In this document: positions 43,057 through 52,297 of the stretch, one piece after another | How positions within the stretch are numbered: position 1 is the first letter of the stretch | How the letters are laid out: each line of letters opens with the position of its first letter | DNA from: Nesterenkonia sp. E16_10 | GTDB lineage: Bacteria; Actinomycetota; Actinomycetes; Actinomycetales; Micrococcaceae | Length of the DNA: 64,000 nucleotides | NCBI RefSeq assembly: GCF_017347085.1 | Contig: NZ_JADPSA010000019.1 | Location: forward strand, 1-64,000 | Direction: 5' to 3' | Position numbers and translations under genes: made by a program | The notes under the pieces: generated by a model | Database searches by the model: none | What the model was told of the DNA's origin: nothing | What the model saw: the letters and a program-made list of their open reading frames with translations, nothing else

Positions 43057-44412
43057 ATGCTTCCCCGCGAACACCTTCCCCGCCGTGCCCAGGGAGGCAG
43101 TCCCACTCGACGCCGCCTCGGGCACCGAGCCCTCGGGCTTGTCACTGCCACGCTCCTGATGACCGCCTGCAGCCCTGCCGTCTTCCACCCTGCGCCGGCT
43201 CATGAGACCGCCGGGCAGGCCGAACAGACCCAGCAGACCGAGCAGCCTGAGCCGACCAAGCATGCAGACCAGCACGGGGAGGATACGGAGGATGCGGCCC
43301 CGCTGCCGGCGCTCGCCGCAGAGGTGCAGAGCGCCAGGGAGTCCCAGCGCGAAGCGGCGGCCGAGGGCGCGTCTGCCCTGGAGGCCGCGCACCAGCAGCA
43401 CCAGGCGGAGCTTGCCGCCGAAGAGGCGCGGCTTGCAGCGGAACAGGCCGAGGCCGAGGCGGAGATCGAGCGGCAGCGCCTGCAGGATCAGGCCGCTCAG
43501 GAGGAATCTCAGGATCAGGACGGGTCGAGCGAGGAGCCCGAGGACGACGCCGAGGCTGAGGCACCGACGGATGGGAGCACGCCCGCCGAGCCCGCCCCTG
43601 ACGATACCGAAGAAGCAGACACCGCCGAGGAGGATGCTGGCGAAGAGGGTTCCAGCCCGAGCACGCCCTCCGCCGAAGAACCCTCCCCCGATGAGTCCGA
43701 GCCGGTCCGGCCCGAGGCTCCCACCGATGCCCCCAGCTTCACCGGTGATCTCGACGACTACCTGGAGCAGCTCGCCGCCCACTACCCTGGCGACATCTCG
43801 ATCAGCGTGGCAGAGCTCGGCGGCGAGGGCCGCACCGGTTCCACCGCAGGCGGAGAATCCCGGGTCAGCGCCAGCACCTATAAGGTCTTCGTCGCGTACG
43901 GGATCCTTGATCGGGTCGAATCAGGCGAGATGGACTGGGATGACCCGATCGACGGCGGTCGCGATCGCGCCACCTGCTTCGCCGATATGATCTCGGTCAG
44001 CGACAATCCCTGCGCGGATGTCTTCCGCGAGGAGCTCGGCTGGGAAGCGCTGCGTGACATCGCCGCGGAGACCGGCGGCCCGGCCACGGACTTCATCCCG
44101 GCCTATGCTCGCACCTCCGTCAACGACCTCACCGCGTTCATGACCCGGCTGGAGTCCGGTGCGCTGGGCATCAGCGAAGCCAGCCGGTCGCGCCTGCTGG
44201 GCGCGCTGGAGTCCAACATCTTCCGCGAGGGCATCGCCGCCGGCAGCACCGGAGCGGTGCTGAACAAGGTGGGCTTCATCGATGGCTACTTCAACGACAC
44301 CGCGATCGTGCGACACCCACAGGGCCGCTACGTCATGAGCATCATGTCCGAGGGATCGGACTGGAACGCGATCGCCAGCATCACCCGTGACATCGAGGCC
44401 GCCCTCTACTGA
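43057..44412 (+). CDS. Beta-lactamase-fold serine hydrolase lipoprotein with coiled linker
   Basis: About 451 aa. Lipoprotein signal ending LLMTACSP (Cys at the lipobox). Residues about 40-220 are Glu/Ala/Gln-rich repeats (EAAAEGASALEAAHQQHQAE) forming a long helical linker that becomes Pro/Glu/Asp-rich. The C-terminal domain (about 230-450) is class A beta-lactamase-like: SASTYK (Ser273, Lys276), SVSDN as SDN, and NKVGF in place of KTG. The KTG box is altered, so lactam hydrolysis is doubtful; a carboxypeptidase or transpeptidase-like role is possible. GTG 43039 is an alternative start. Confidence 0.75.
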   Translation: MLPREHLPRRAQGGSPTRRRLGHRALGLVTATLLMTACSPAVFHPAPAHETAGQAEQTQQTEQPEPTKHADQHGEDTEDAAPLPALAAEVQSARESQREAAAEGASALEAAHQQHQAELAAEEARLAAEQAEAEAEIERQRLQDQAAQEESQDQDGSSEEPEDDAEAEAPTDGSTPAEPAPDDTEEADTAEEDAGEEGSSPSTPSAEEPSPDESEPVRPEAPTDAPSFTGDLDDYLEQLAAHYPGDISISVAELGGEGRTGSTAGGESRVSASTYKVFVAYGILDRVESGEMDWDDPIDGGRDRATCFADMISVSDNPCADVFREELGWEALRDIAAETGGPATDFIPAYARTSVNDLTAFMTRLESGALGISEASRSRLLGALESNIFREGIAAGSTGAVLNKVGFIDGYFNDTAIVRHPQGRYVMSIMSEGSDWNAIASITRDIEAALY

Positions 44413-44502
44413 CTGCTCCAGCAACACTGAATGATCCAGCAGCGGGCGACCTCGTCCTAGGACCGATGCGTCCCGCAGGCTAGGCTTGCGAAACCCTGTG
44501 GC

Positions 44503-46044
44503 CTACTTGCGCTTGCGCTTCTCGCGCACGCGCATGGACACCTCGATCGGTGAGCCGGTGAAGTCGAAGGTCTCACGCAGCCGACGGGTGATGTAGCGCC
44601 GGTAGCCCGGATCCAGGAAGCCGGTGGTGAAGAGCACGAAGCGCGGGGGCTTCGTGGAGGGCTGGGTGGCGAAGAGGATCCGGGGCTGCTTGCCGCCGCG
44701 GACCGGGTGCGGATGGGCCGCGACCAGTTCACCGAGGAAGGCGTTGAGCCGTCCGGTGGAGATGCGTCGGCCCCAGCTGGTCAGCGCGGTGTCCAGCGCC
44801 GGGGCGAGCTTGTCCTTATGCCATCCGGTCAGCGCGGACACGTTGACCCGCGGGGCCCAGGCGATATGCGCCAGGTCTCGGGTGACCTCACGTTCGAGGT
44901 AGTAGCGGCGCTCCTCGTCCATCAGGTCCCATTTGTTGTAGGCCACCACCAGGGCGCGGCCGGAGTCCACGGCCATCTGGATGATGCGCACATCCTGCTC
45001 GGAGACCGGCTCCTCCACCGAGAGCAGCACCACCGCGACCTCGGCCTTGTCCAGCGCGCGCTGGGTGCGCAGCATCGCGTAGTACTCGGAGCCTGAGGCC
45101 ATGTGCTGACGACGCCGGATGCCGGCGGTGTCCACGAAGCGCCAGGTCTCTCCGCCGAGTTCGATGAACTCATCCACCGGGTCCATGGTGGTGCCGGCCA
45201 CGGAGTCCACGACCACGCGCTCGGAGCCTGCCAGCTTGTTCAACAGCGAGGACTTGCCCACATTGGGCCGTCCCACCAGCGCCACGCGGCGCGGACCGCC
45301 GGTGGGGATCATCCCGCCATGCTCGGCGAACTCCGGCAGGGCCTTCACGGCGGCGTCGAGCAGGTCACCGGTGCCGGTGCCGTGCAGCGCCGAGACCGGG
45401 TAGGGCTCGCCGAGTCCGAGGTTCCAGAGCGCGTAGACCTCGCTCATGTGTGAGGGAGCGTCGACCTTATTGGCGACCAGAAGCACCGGCTTCTTCTTGC
45501 GCCGCAGCATCCGCACCACGGCTTCGTCCACGGCGGTGGCCCCGACGAGCCCGTCGACCACGAAGATCACGGCGTCGGCCTCGTCCACGGCCATCTCGGC
45601 CTGTTCGGCGACTCGCTTGTGCATTCCGCGGGCGTCCTGCTCCCAGCCGCCGGTGTCGACCAGGGTGAAGTCCTTGCCGTTCCACTCCGCGTCATAGGAG
45701 ACCCGGTCGCGGGTCACGCCGGGCACGTCTTCGACCACGGCCTCCTTGGAGCGGGTGATCCGGTTGACCAGCGTGGACTTGCCCACGTTGGGGCGCCCGA
45801 TCACGGCCAGGGCCGGCGGGGCCGCGACGTAGGGCTCGTAGTCCTCGTCGTCCTCGTCGTAGTCCAGGACCGCGGCGTCTTCCTCGGCCAGCTCATAGTC
45901 GGAGAGTCCGGCGCGCAGCGCGACGGCGCGCGCCTCGGCCTCCTCCTCGGTGATGGAGGCCAGCCGTTCGGCCAACCGGTCGTCCTCGACGGCCGGAATG
46001 TATTCCGGGGACTCGGAGGTGTTGTTCTCAGCGTGATTCGCCAC
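44503..46044 (-). CDS. der: Ribosome-associated GTPase Der (EngA)
   Basis: 513 aa from GTG, with GGAG six bases upstream. Tandem GTPase domains: G1 [14 protein letters not shown] (about 90) and [14 protein letters not shown] (about 262), each with DTGGWE/DTAGIRR switch regions and [16 protein letters not shown], then a KH-like C-domain ending REKRKRK. The N-terminal 75 residues form an acidic tail ([13 protein letters not shown]), longer than in most Der proteins. Overlaps cmk by 17 bp. Confidence 0.97.
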   Translation of the reverse strand: MANHAENNTSESPEYIPAVEDDRLAERLASITEEEAEARAVALRAGLSDYELAEEDAAVLDYDEDDEDYEPYVAAPPALAVIGRPNVGKSTLVNRITRSKEAVVEDVPGVTRDRVSYDAEWNGKDFTLVDTGGWEQDARGMHKRVAEQAEMAVDEADAVIFVVDGLVGATAVDEAVVRMLRRKKKPVLLVANKVDAPSHMSEVYALWNLGLGEPYPVSALHGTGTGDLLDAAVKALPEFAEHGGMIPTGGPRRVALVGRPNVGKSSLLNKLAGSERVVVDSVAGTTMDPVDEFIELGGETWRFVDTAGIRRRQHMASGSEYYAMLRTQRALDKAEVAVVLLSVEEPVSEQDVRIIQMAVDSGRALVVAYNKWDLMDEERRYYLEREVTRDLAHIAWAPRVNVSALTGWHKDKLAPALDTALTSWGRRISTGRLNAFLGELVAAHPHPVRGGKQPRILFATQPSTKPPRFVLFTTGFLDPGYRRYITRRLRETFDFTGSPIEVSMRVREKRKRK

Positions 46045-46747
46045 GGGATGCTCCTGCAGATGGGATCGAGAGTGGTTCGGCGGAGGCCTGTTCCACGCGC
46101 TGGATCAGCGCGTCGATGGTCTCCTGAAAGGTCAGGTCCGAGGAGTCCAGCACGGCGACGCCGTCGGCCGCCTCGGTGAAGTTCGATGCGGTGGAATCCC
46201 GGGCGTCGCGGGCGATCACCTGGCGGTGCAGCGCCTCGGCGGTCTCGGTGCCGCCCAGCTGCAGGCCGCGGCGACGCAGCCGGGCCTCGGCGGAGGCGGT
46301 GAGCAGCACGCGCACCTGCGCGTCGGGGGCCACCACGGTGGTGATGTCACGACCCTCGGCCACGATGAAGCCGGAGTCGTCGATGATCCGGCGCTGGGCC
46401 GCGATCAGCAGCGCACGGGCCGCGCGGTTGGTCGCGATCTCGGAGACCCGCTCGGAGATCCGGGTCTCGCGGATCGCCGCGGTGACGTCGCTCTGCCCGA
46501 CGGTGATGGTCTGGTGCTCGGGGTCGGTGGAGATGGTCAGCGGCAGCTCCCCCACGGCCACGGCCACCGCTCGCTCGTCGGCCAGGTCGATCCCCTGGGA
46601 CAGGGCGTACCAGGTGGCGGCGCGGTACATCGCCCCGGTGTCCAGGTAGGCCGCACCGAGCTGGCTGGCCACCGCACGGCAGACGCTGGACTTCCCGGAC
46701 CCCGAGGGTCCGTCCACTGCAATGATCAGGCGCTGTCTTGAATTCAC
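46028..46747 (-). CDS. cmk: Cytidylate kinase
   Basis: About 239 aa. P-loop [20 protein letters not shown], then [18 protein letters not shown] and the NMP-binding [24 protein letters not shown] is the DGRD-like region. It phosphorylates CMP/dCMP. GTG 46747 follows the tyrA stop by 2 bp, with GGAAGG ten bases upstream; an in-frame ATG at 46765 is possible. Confidence 0.95.
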   Translation of the reverse strand: MNSRQRLIIAVDGPSGSGKSSVCRAVASQLGAAYLDTGAMYRAATWYALSQGIDLADERAVAVAVGELPLTISTDPEHQTITVGQSDVTAAIRETRISERVSEIATNRAARALLIAAQRRIIDDSGFIVAEGRDITTVVAPDAQVRVLLTASAEARLRRRGLQLGGTETAEALHRQVIARDARDSTASNFTEAADGVAVLDSSDLTFQETIDALIQRVEQASAEPLSIPSAGASRGESR

Positions 46748-47910
46748 GAGAGCACTACCTTCCATCCAAATTCCGTCATGGCCTCGGCGAGCTCATCGCG
46801 CCGGCCAGGCAGCACGGAGAGCTCGACCATGCCGACCTGGTGGCCGGCGGAGTGCTCCATGCGCAGGTCTTCGACGTTGACCCCGACGGTGGCCACATCA
46901 TTGAGCACCGCGGCGATCTGTCCGGGCTTGTCGTCGACGATCACGGTGAGCACCGCGAAGGACTGCGGCGGGGCGCCGTGCTTGCCGGGCACCCGGGTGA
47001 CCCCGGAGTTGCCCTCGGCGATCAGCTGGGCGATGTCGGCCTGCCCGCCTGGGGCCCGCGGAGCTTCCAGGGTGTTGATCAGGCGTTCCATGTCGGCGCG
47101 GAGTCCGTAGAGGATCTCCACCACCGGCCGGGCGTTGGAGGAGAGGATCTGCACCCACAGCCCTGGGTCGGAGGCCGCGATCCGGGTGACGTCGCGCAGC
47201 CCGTTGCCGGCCAGTGCGAGCGCCGAGACCGGCGCATCCTGCAGCCGGGAGGCCACCAGGGAGGCGGCGATCTGCGGCAGGTGAGAGATCAGGGCCACGG
47301 ATTCGTCATGCCGGGCAGGGTCCATCTGGTGCACCGTGGCGCCGAGCCGGCGTCCGACCTCACCGGCCCATTCCACGGCCTCGGGGGCGGAGAGCTGGTC
47401 TCCGGTATCCGGGTCCACCGCGGGGCAGATCACCCAGGGCATGGAGGTGAAGAGCTCGCCGCGGGCGGCCACGGGTCCGGACTTCTCCCGGCCCGCCATC
47501 GGGTGGGTGCCGACATAACGGCTCAGATCGGCCCGGGTCAGCGAGCCGGAATCCTCCCGGGTGCGGTCCAGCAGCAGGCTGAGGATCTCGGACTTGGTGG
47601 AGGCGATGTCGAGCACGACGGCCTCGGGGAACCGGATCAGGGCGGCGGCGACCTCGGCAGCGGTGGCCTCCGGGGGCGCGGCGACGATGACGATCTCCGG
47701 GTCGCTCCCCTCAGGGGCCTGCTCCTGGATGATCCCGGCGCCGATGTCGGCAGCGATGGCCTGGGCGGTGGCCGAGGGGTCCGAGAGCAGCACCTGATGC
47801 CCGTCCGCGCGCAGGCCGAGCCCGATGCTGGTGCCGAGCAGACCGGTGCCACGGATCAGCACCGTGGGAGTCTGGCGCACACTGGCCGGTGTGGCGGTGA
47901 GCAGGTTCAT
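46744..47910 (-). CDS. tyrA: Prephenate dehydrogenase
   Basis: 388 aa. NAD-binding IRGTGLLGTSIGLGLRADGH, then VLDIASTKSEI, VGTHPMAGREKSG, which is the substrate-binding motif, and a C-terminal ACT domain (about residues 305-388, VIVDDKPGQIAAVLND) that would allow feedback by tyrosine. ATG 47910 overlaps the rluB stop by 4 bp. Converts prephenate to hydroxyphenylpyruvate in tyrosine synthesis. Confidence 0.94.
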   Translation of the reverse strand: MNLLTATPASVRQTPTVLIRGTGLLGTSIGLGLRADGHQVLLSDPSATAQAIAADIGAGIIQEQAPEGSDPEIVIVAAPPEATAAEVAAALIRFPEAVVLDIASTKSEILSLLLDRTREDSGSLTRADLSRYVGTHPMAGREKSGPVAARGELFTSMPWVICPAVDPDTGDQLSAPEAVEWAGEVGRRLGATVHQMDPARHDESVALISHLPQIAASLVASRLQDAPVSALALAGNGLRDVTRIAASDPGLWVQILSSNARPVVEILYGLRADMERLINTLEAPRAPGGQADIAQLIAEGNSGVTRVPGKHGAPPQSFAVLTVIVDDKPGQIAAVLNDVATVGVNVEDLRMEHSAGHQVGMVELSVLPGRRDELAEAMTEFGWKVVLS

Positions 47911-48914
47911 CGCGGGCCGTCCCCGGTGTCGCTGCTGCTGGAGTCATTGCTGCCATCGCTGCCGCCGGTGTCGCGGCTGGTCAGCTCGAGCAGGTGGCCG
48001 AGCTCGAGCCGGCCCAGCGGGCGCACGGTGCCCTGCTGCTGGTTGCCGATCGTGATCTCGCCCAGCGCGGTGCGCACCAGGCGCAGCACCGGGTGCCCGA
48101 CGTGATCGAAGATCCGGCGCACGATCCGGTTGCGTCCGGAGTGCAGGGTCACCTGGATCATGGTGCGTCGGCCGTCGCTGCCCAGCTGCCGGTAGTCGTC
48201 CACCGCGATGGGCCCGTCCTCCAGCTCGATCCCGGCGCGCAGCTTCTTGCCGACCTCCTTGTACACCGGTCCGGCGACCTCGACTACGTAGGTCTTGGGC
48301 ACCTCGTAGGAGGGGTGGGTGAGCCTATTGGCCAGCTCGCCGTCGTTGGTCAGCAGCAGCAGGCCCTCGGTCTCGGCGTCGAGCCGTCCGACGTGGAAGA
48401 GCCGGGCGGCCTGCATCTCCTCGGTGAGGTAGTCGTTGATGCAGGGGCGGCCGTGCGGGTCGGACATGGTGGTGACCACGCCGGTGGGCTTGTTGAACAT
48501 CACGTACTGGTGTTCGACGCTGAGCTGGATCCGCACGCCGTCGACGTGGATGGTCACGTCCTCGGGCTGCACGCGGATGCCCGGTTCGATGATGACCTTG
48601 CCGTCCACCGCGACCCGACCCTCGGAGATCAGGGCCTCGCAGACCCGCCGGGAGGCGACGCCGGCCTGGGCCAGGACCTTCTGCAGCCGGACGCCTTCGG
48701 GGTCGTGGACCGCGGTGAAGTTCTCCTCGGCCTCGTCGCGGCGGGGCTTGGCCCGGCTGGGACCGGTGGAGATCATCCGCTGCGGGTCCTCGGAGGAGAA
48801 CGGTCCCCCGGACTGACCGGCCTTCGGGGTGCGGGCTGCCGTGGCAGCGCGTGGCTCCCGCCGCTGCGCCTCGCGCGCGCGGCGGTCTGGGCCCGAAGAA
48901 TTCATGGTCTCCAT
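47907..48914 (-). CDS. rluB: 23S rRNA pseudouridine synthase (RluB/RsuA family)
   Basis: 335 aa from ATG 48914 (or the ATG nine bases later). The first 75 residues are a basic, disordered tail. An S4-like domain (VRLQKVLAQAGVASRRVCEALI) precedes the synthase core with HVGRLDAETEGLLLLTNDG, which carries the catalytic Asp, and SGRNRIVRRIFDHVGHPV. It modifies 23S rRNA U2605-equivalent. The open frame upstream of 48914 overlaps scpB and is not family-like. The C-terminus ends in a Ser/Asp/Gly repeat tail. Confidence 0.93.
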   Translation of the reverse strand: METMNSSGPDRRAREAQRREPRAATAARTPKAGQSGGPFSSEDPQRMISTGPSRAKPRRDEAEENFTAVHDPEGVRLQKVLAQAGVASRRVCEALISEGRVAVDGKVIIEPGIRVQPEDVTIHVDGVRIQLSVEHQYVMFNKPTGVVTTMSDPHGRPCINDYLTEEMQAARLFHVGRLDAETEGLLLLTNDGELANRLTHPSYEVPKTYVVEVAGPVYKEVGKKLRAGIELEDGPIAVDDYRQLGSDGRRTMIQVTLHSGRNRIVRRIFDHVGHPVLRLVRTALGEITIGNQQQGTVRPLGRLELGHLLELTSRDTGGSDGSNDSSSSDTGDGPR

Positions 48915-48945
48915 TCTATGGGGAGTGTCCAATCGGTTCGGCCAC

Positions 48946-49521
48946 TCAGCCCTGCGGGCCCAGCTCCTCGGCGGCTTCGATGCCGGGCAGGTGTGGGGAG
49001 AGCTGGGGAAGCTCCTGCACGGAGTTGATCCCGAGGCGTTCCAGCAGGTCAGCGGTGGTGATATACAGGGTCGCTCCGGTGAGCGGATCGGTCCCGGCGG
49101 TGTCCACCAGGCCGCGGGTGACCAGAGTGCGCACCACCCCGTCGACATTGACCCCGCGGATCGCGGCGACCTGGGAGCGGGCCACCGGCTGCCGGTAGGC
49201 GATCACGGCCAGGGTCTCGAGCGCGGCCTGGGAGAGCCGGGTGGTGGCTCCGCCGAGGACGAAGGCGGAGACCTGATCGGCGTGCTCGGCGCGGGAGTAG
49301 TACCGGTATCCCCCGGCGATCTCGCGCAGCTCATAGCCGCGCCGCCGGGAGCCCTCGCTGATCCCGTCGAGGTCCAGTCGGAGCGCGTCGAGCACCGCGA
49401 CGACCTGGTGTTCGGGGATCTCGAGCACCTGGGCCAGCTCCCCGGCGGTGACCGGGTCCTCGGTGATCATCAGCACCGCCTCCGCGGCGGCGAGCAGGTC
49501 CTCGCTGATCGGCTCAGCCAT
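48946..49521 (-). CDS. scpB: Segregation and condensation protein B
   Basis: 191 aa. Two winged helices: residues 1-80 with EDLLAAAEAVLMITEDPVTAGELA and LQVLE..VVAVLDALRLD, and 90-180 with SQAALETLAVIAYRQPVARSQVAAIRGVN, the ScpB signature. ATG 49521 overlaps the scpA stop by 8 bp. Works with ScpA and SMC in chromosome condensation. Confidence 0.96.
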   Translation of the reverse strand: MAEPISEDLLAAAEAVLMITEDPVTAGELAQVLEIPEHQVVAVLDALRLDLDGISEGSRRRGYELREIAGGYRYYSRAEHADQVSAFVLGGATTRLSQAALETLAVIAYRQPVARSQVAAIRGVNVDGVVRTLVTRGLVDTAGTDPLTGATLYITTADLLERLGINSVQELPQLSPHLPGIEAAEELGPQG

Positions 49522-50452
49522 GATCGGCGTCCTCCGTCTCGGGGGCTGGTCTCGGGGGCGTCGCGGGCTCCGGCTCGGCCCATTCTGCGGCCGCCCGGTC
49601 CAGCGCGGCGATCTCACCGCTGGCGGGCCCGGACCACAGGACGCGCAGCTCGCCCAGCGGCGCGTCCTGTTCGAACTCGACGTCGCGGTCGCGGTAGAGC
49701 TCCAGCAGCCCCAGGAACCGCACGACGACGACGAGCCGGCTCTCGGACTCGCGGATCAGCTCGGTGAAGCTGGCCGCCCCGGCCTCGCGCAGCAGCGCGG
49801 TCATCACCGCCATCTCGGCCCGGATGTCCACCGTCTGGGAGTGCAGGTGCTCGAACCGGATATGGTCCGGCTCCAGGGCCGGACGGGCGAAGGCGCGCTC
49901 GGCGATGGTCTTCAGGTCCTCCGGGGTGGTCTTGAAGACCAGCTCCGGGAGCAGCTGGGCCAGCTCGGGGTGGGTCCCGGGCCGGCGTGGGAAGCGGTCC
50001 GAGTGCGCCCGGATCTGCTCGGCGATGTGTCCGGCGATGTGTTTGAACGCCCGGTACTGCAGCAGGCGGGCGAAGAGCAGGTCGCGGGCCTCCAGGGCGG
50101 CGATGTCCTCCTGGGACTCGACCTCCCCGCCGGGCAGCAGCTGGGCCGCCTTGAGGTCCAGCAGCGTGGCGGCGATCAGGATGAAGTTCGAGGACTCATC
50201 CAGCGCCTGATGGTGTGAGAGACCGCGCACATAGCCGATGAACTCGTCGGTCACCGCGGCGAGCGCCACCGCGGTGACGTCCATCTCGCGCTTGGCGATC
50301 AGGCCCAGCAGCAAATCGAAGGGGCCGTCGAAGTTCGTCAGGGAGACGGTGAATCCGGGGGAATCGCGCCGGGAATCGGTCCCGAGCTGCTCCAGGCCCC
50401 CGGCTGCGTCGGCATCTGGACGCGCCGCGGCGCCCGCTGCCGGCTGCGCCAC
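49514..50452 (-). CDS. scpA: Segregation and condensation protein A
   Basis: 312 aa kleisin. FTVSLTNFDGPFDLLLGLIAKREMDV is the N-terminal ScpA motif; LLFARLLQYRAFKHIA and the C-terminal winged helix (about 210-290) follow. GTG 50452 overlaps the parA stop by 1 bp (TAGTG). The first 30 residues are an Ala-rich tail, the last 40 are Pro/Ala/Glu-rich. Part of the SMC complex. Confidence 0.96.
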   Translation of the reverse strand: MAQPAAGAAARPDADAAGGLEQLGTDSRRDSPGFTVSLTNFDGPFDLLLGLIAKREMDVTAVALAAVTDEFIGYVRGLSHHQALDESSNFILIAATLLDLKAAQLLPGGEVESQEDIAALEARDLLFARLLQYRAFKHIAGHIAEQIRAHSDRFPRRPGTHPELAQLLPELVFKTTPEDLKTIAERAFARPALEPDHIRFEHLHSQTVDIRAEMAVMTALLREAGAASFTELIRESESRLVVVVRFLGLLELYRDRDVEFEQDAPLGELRVLWSGPASGEIAALDRAAAEWAEPEPATPPRPAPETEDADHG

Positions 50453-51405
50453 TAGGGCGATCCACCTCGAAGGATCAGCTCGCGGGCCAGCTGCCGGTAG
50501 GCCTTGGCGCCCTCGTGCTTATGCGCGTAGGCGGTGATCGGCTCCGCGGCCACGGTGGCGTCGGGGAACTTCACCGAGCGTTTGATGACGGTCTCGAAGA
50601 CCTTCTCGCCGAAGGCCTCGACGATCCTGGCGATGACCTCCCGGGCATGCAGGGTGCGCAGGTCCACCATGGTGACCACCACGCCGTCGATCTCCAGGTC
50701 CGGGTTCAGCCGGTCCTGGACCTTCTCGATGGTGTCCACCAGCAGCGCCACGGCGCGCAGCGCGAAGTACTCGGCCTCCAGCGGGATGACCACGCCGTGG
50801 GCGGCGGTCAGCGCGTTGACGGTGAGCAGACCCAGCGAGGGCTGGCAGTCGATGATGATGACGTCGTAGTCGTTGCGGACCTGGCGCAGCGCACGATCCA
50901 GGACCTGTTCGCGGGCCACCTCGTTGACCAGCTGCACCTCGGCGGCGGAGAGGTCAATGTTGGCCGGGAGCAGGTCGATGTTCTCCACGTGGGTGGACAC
51001 GATCGCGTCGCGGGTCTTGACCTCGCGCTCCATGAGCACGTTGTAGACCGTCGTCTCCAGCTCATGCGGGCTGGTGCCGAAGCCGGCGGAGAGTGCGCCC
51101 TGCGGGTCGAAGTCCACCATCAGCACGCGGCGGCCGTATTCGGCCAGCGCGGCGCCCAGGTTGATCGCGGAGGTGGTCTTGCCGACTCCGCCCTTCTGGT
51201 TGACCATCGCGATGACGCGCGCGGGCCCATGGCTGCTCAGCGGGGCGGGCTCGGCGAAGTCATGCTTCGGCCGACCGGTGGGGCCCATGATCGCGTCGCC
51301 GTAGATGGTGAAGAGTTCGGTCGGCTGGTCGGCCTGCGACGCGTTGACCTCCCGGTCAGGCGTTTCGCCCATCCGGGCACCCGGCTCGCTCACGTGATCC
51401 CTCAT
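50452..51405 (-). CDS. parA: ParA/Soj-like ATPase
   Basis: 317 aa. Deviant Walker A MVNQKGGVGKTTSAINLGAAL (about residue 68), then MVDFDPQGALSAGFG, DVIIIDCQPSLGLLTVNAL. It lies directly before scpA, as in many Actinobacteria where this gene is distinct from the oriC-proximal parA; a role in segregation or in ScpAB loading is inferred. The N-terminal 65 residues are an acidic tail. ATG 51405 is near a GGAAG ribosome site. Confidence 0.93.
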   Translation of the reverse strand: MRDHVSEPGARMGETPDREVNASQADQPTELFTIYGDAIMGPTGRPKHDFAEPAPLSSHGPARVIAMVNQKGGVGKTTSAINLGAALAEYGRRVLMVDFDPQGALSAGFGTSPHELETTVYNVLMEREVKTRDAIVSTHVENIDLLPANIDLSAAEVQLVNEVAREQVLDRALRQVRNDYDVIIIDCQPSLGLLTVNALTAAHGVVIPLEAEYFALRAVALLVDTIEKVQDRLNPDLEIDGVVVTMVDLRTLHAREVIARIVEAFGEKVFETVIKRSVKFPDATVAAEPITAYAHKHEGAKAYRQLARELILRGGSP

Positions 51406-51561
51406 CTTCCTCCTGCGGACAACAACTTATCCAGGTTACCCCGTGTCCTGAGCCAGGCAAGATGCGCGGGCGAAGTAGCACTCGAAGGTTCACCGCACGG
51501 CCGGCTCAGGCGTCGGGACACGCCGCGGGACAGGCCTTCGGGCAGACGCCGGGTCAGGCGC

Positions 51562-52194
51562 TCAGGCCGCGCCGCCTCCGGAGCGGCGTCCGGCCAGCGG
51601 CACCCGCCAGCCGCGCCTGAGCGAGATCATCCGCAGCGTGAAGACCAGGCTGGAGACCACCAGTCCGGCCCAGATCAGCGGCAGCTCGTAGCTGAGCACG
51701 ATCACCATGAGCCCGGCTCCGAACATGGCCGGCACGGCGTAGACCCCGCGCGGGTTGAAGATCTGCGGGGTCTCATTGGCCACCACGTCGCGCATCGCGC
51801 CGCCGCCGACCGCGGTGGTCACCCCCAGCAGCACGCAGGCGATCTCGTTGAGCCCGGCGTTGAACGCGATCACCGTTCCGGTGAGGCAGAACAGCGAGAG
51901 GCCGACGGCGTCGAAGACCAGCAGCGTCCGGCGCAGCCGGGTCTCGTGGAGCAGCCCGGTGAGCACCAGGATCACCGCGAGGAGCACCGGGGCCAGGTAG
52001 ATCGGCTGCAGGAAGGCGGCCGGGGGTCCCTGGCCGATGATGATGTCCCGGGTGACCCCGCCGCCGAGTCCGGCCATGGAGGCCAGCAGCAGCGAACCCA
52101 CGACGTCGAAGCCCTTGCGGGCGGCGAGCAGCGCCCCGGAGACCGCGAAGGCGAAGGTGCCCAGCAGCTCCACCGCCAACAGCGCCAGGTCCAT
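51562..52194 (-). CDS. Trimeric intracellular cation channel family protein (UPF0126)
   Basis: 210-aa membrane protein with seven hydrophobic segments in two repeats. Each repeat carries a glycine motif followed by RD: GLGGGVTRDIIIG and AVGGGAMRDVVANE. That is the prokaryotic TRIC/UPF0126 signature. Predicted K+ or small-molecule channel. Stands alone between parA and the prp module. Confidence 0.93.
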   Translation of the reverse strand: MDLALLAVELLGTFAFAVSGALLAARKGFDVVGSLLLASMAGLGGGVTRDIIIGQGPPAAFLQPIYLAPVLLAVILVLTGLLHETRLRRTLLVFDAVGLSLFCLTGTVIAFNAGLNEIACVLLGVTTAVGGGAMRDVVANETPQIFNPRGVYAVPAMFGAGLMVIVLSYELPLIWAGLVVSSLVFTLRMISLRRGWRVPLAGRRSGGGAA

Positions 52195-52297
52195 CGCTCT
52201 CCCTCTGCGTCAGCCGGTGAACAGCTGCGCGTGACACCTCCACGGCGCCCAGGCTGCGGAGACTCTCCCGGCGCGCGGTCACGCGCCGCCGACAAGC

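Noticed and set aside
43057-44412. Functional class A beta-lactamase
   Set aside because: The KTG box reads KVG and a long disordered linker precedes the domain, so resistance is not claimed.
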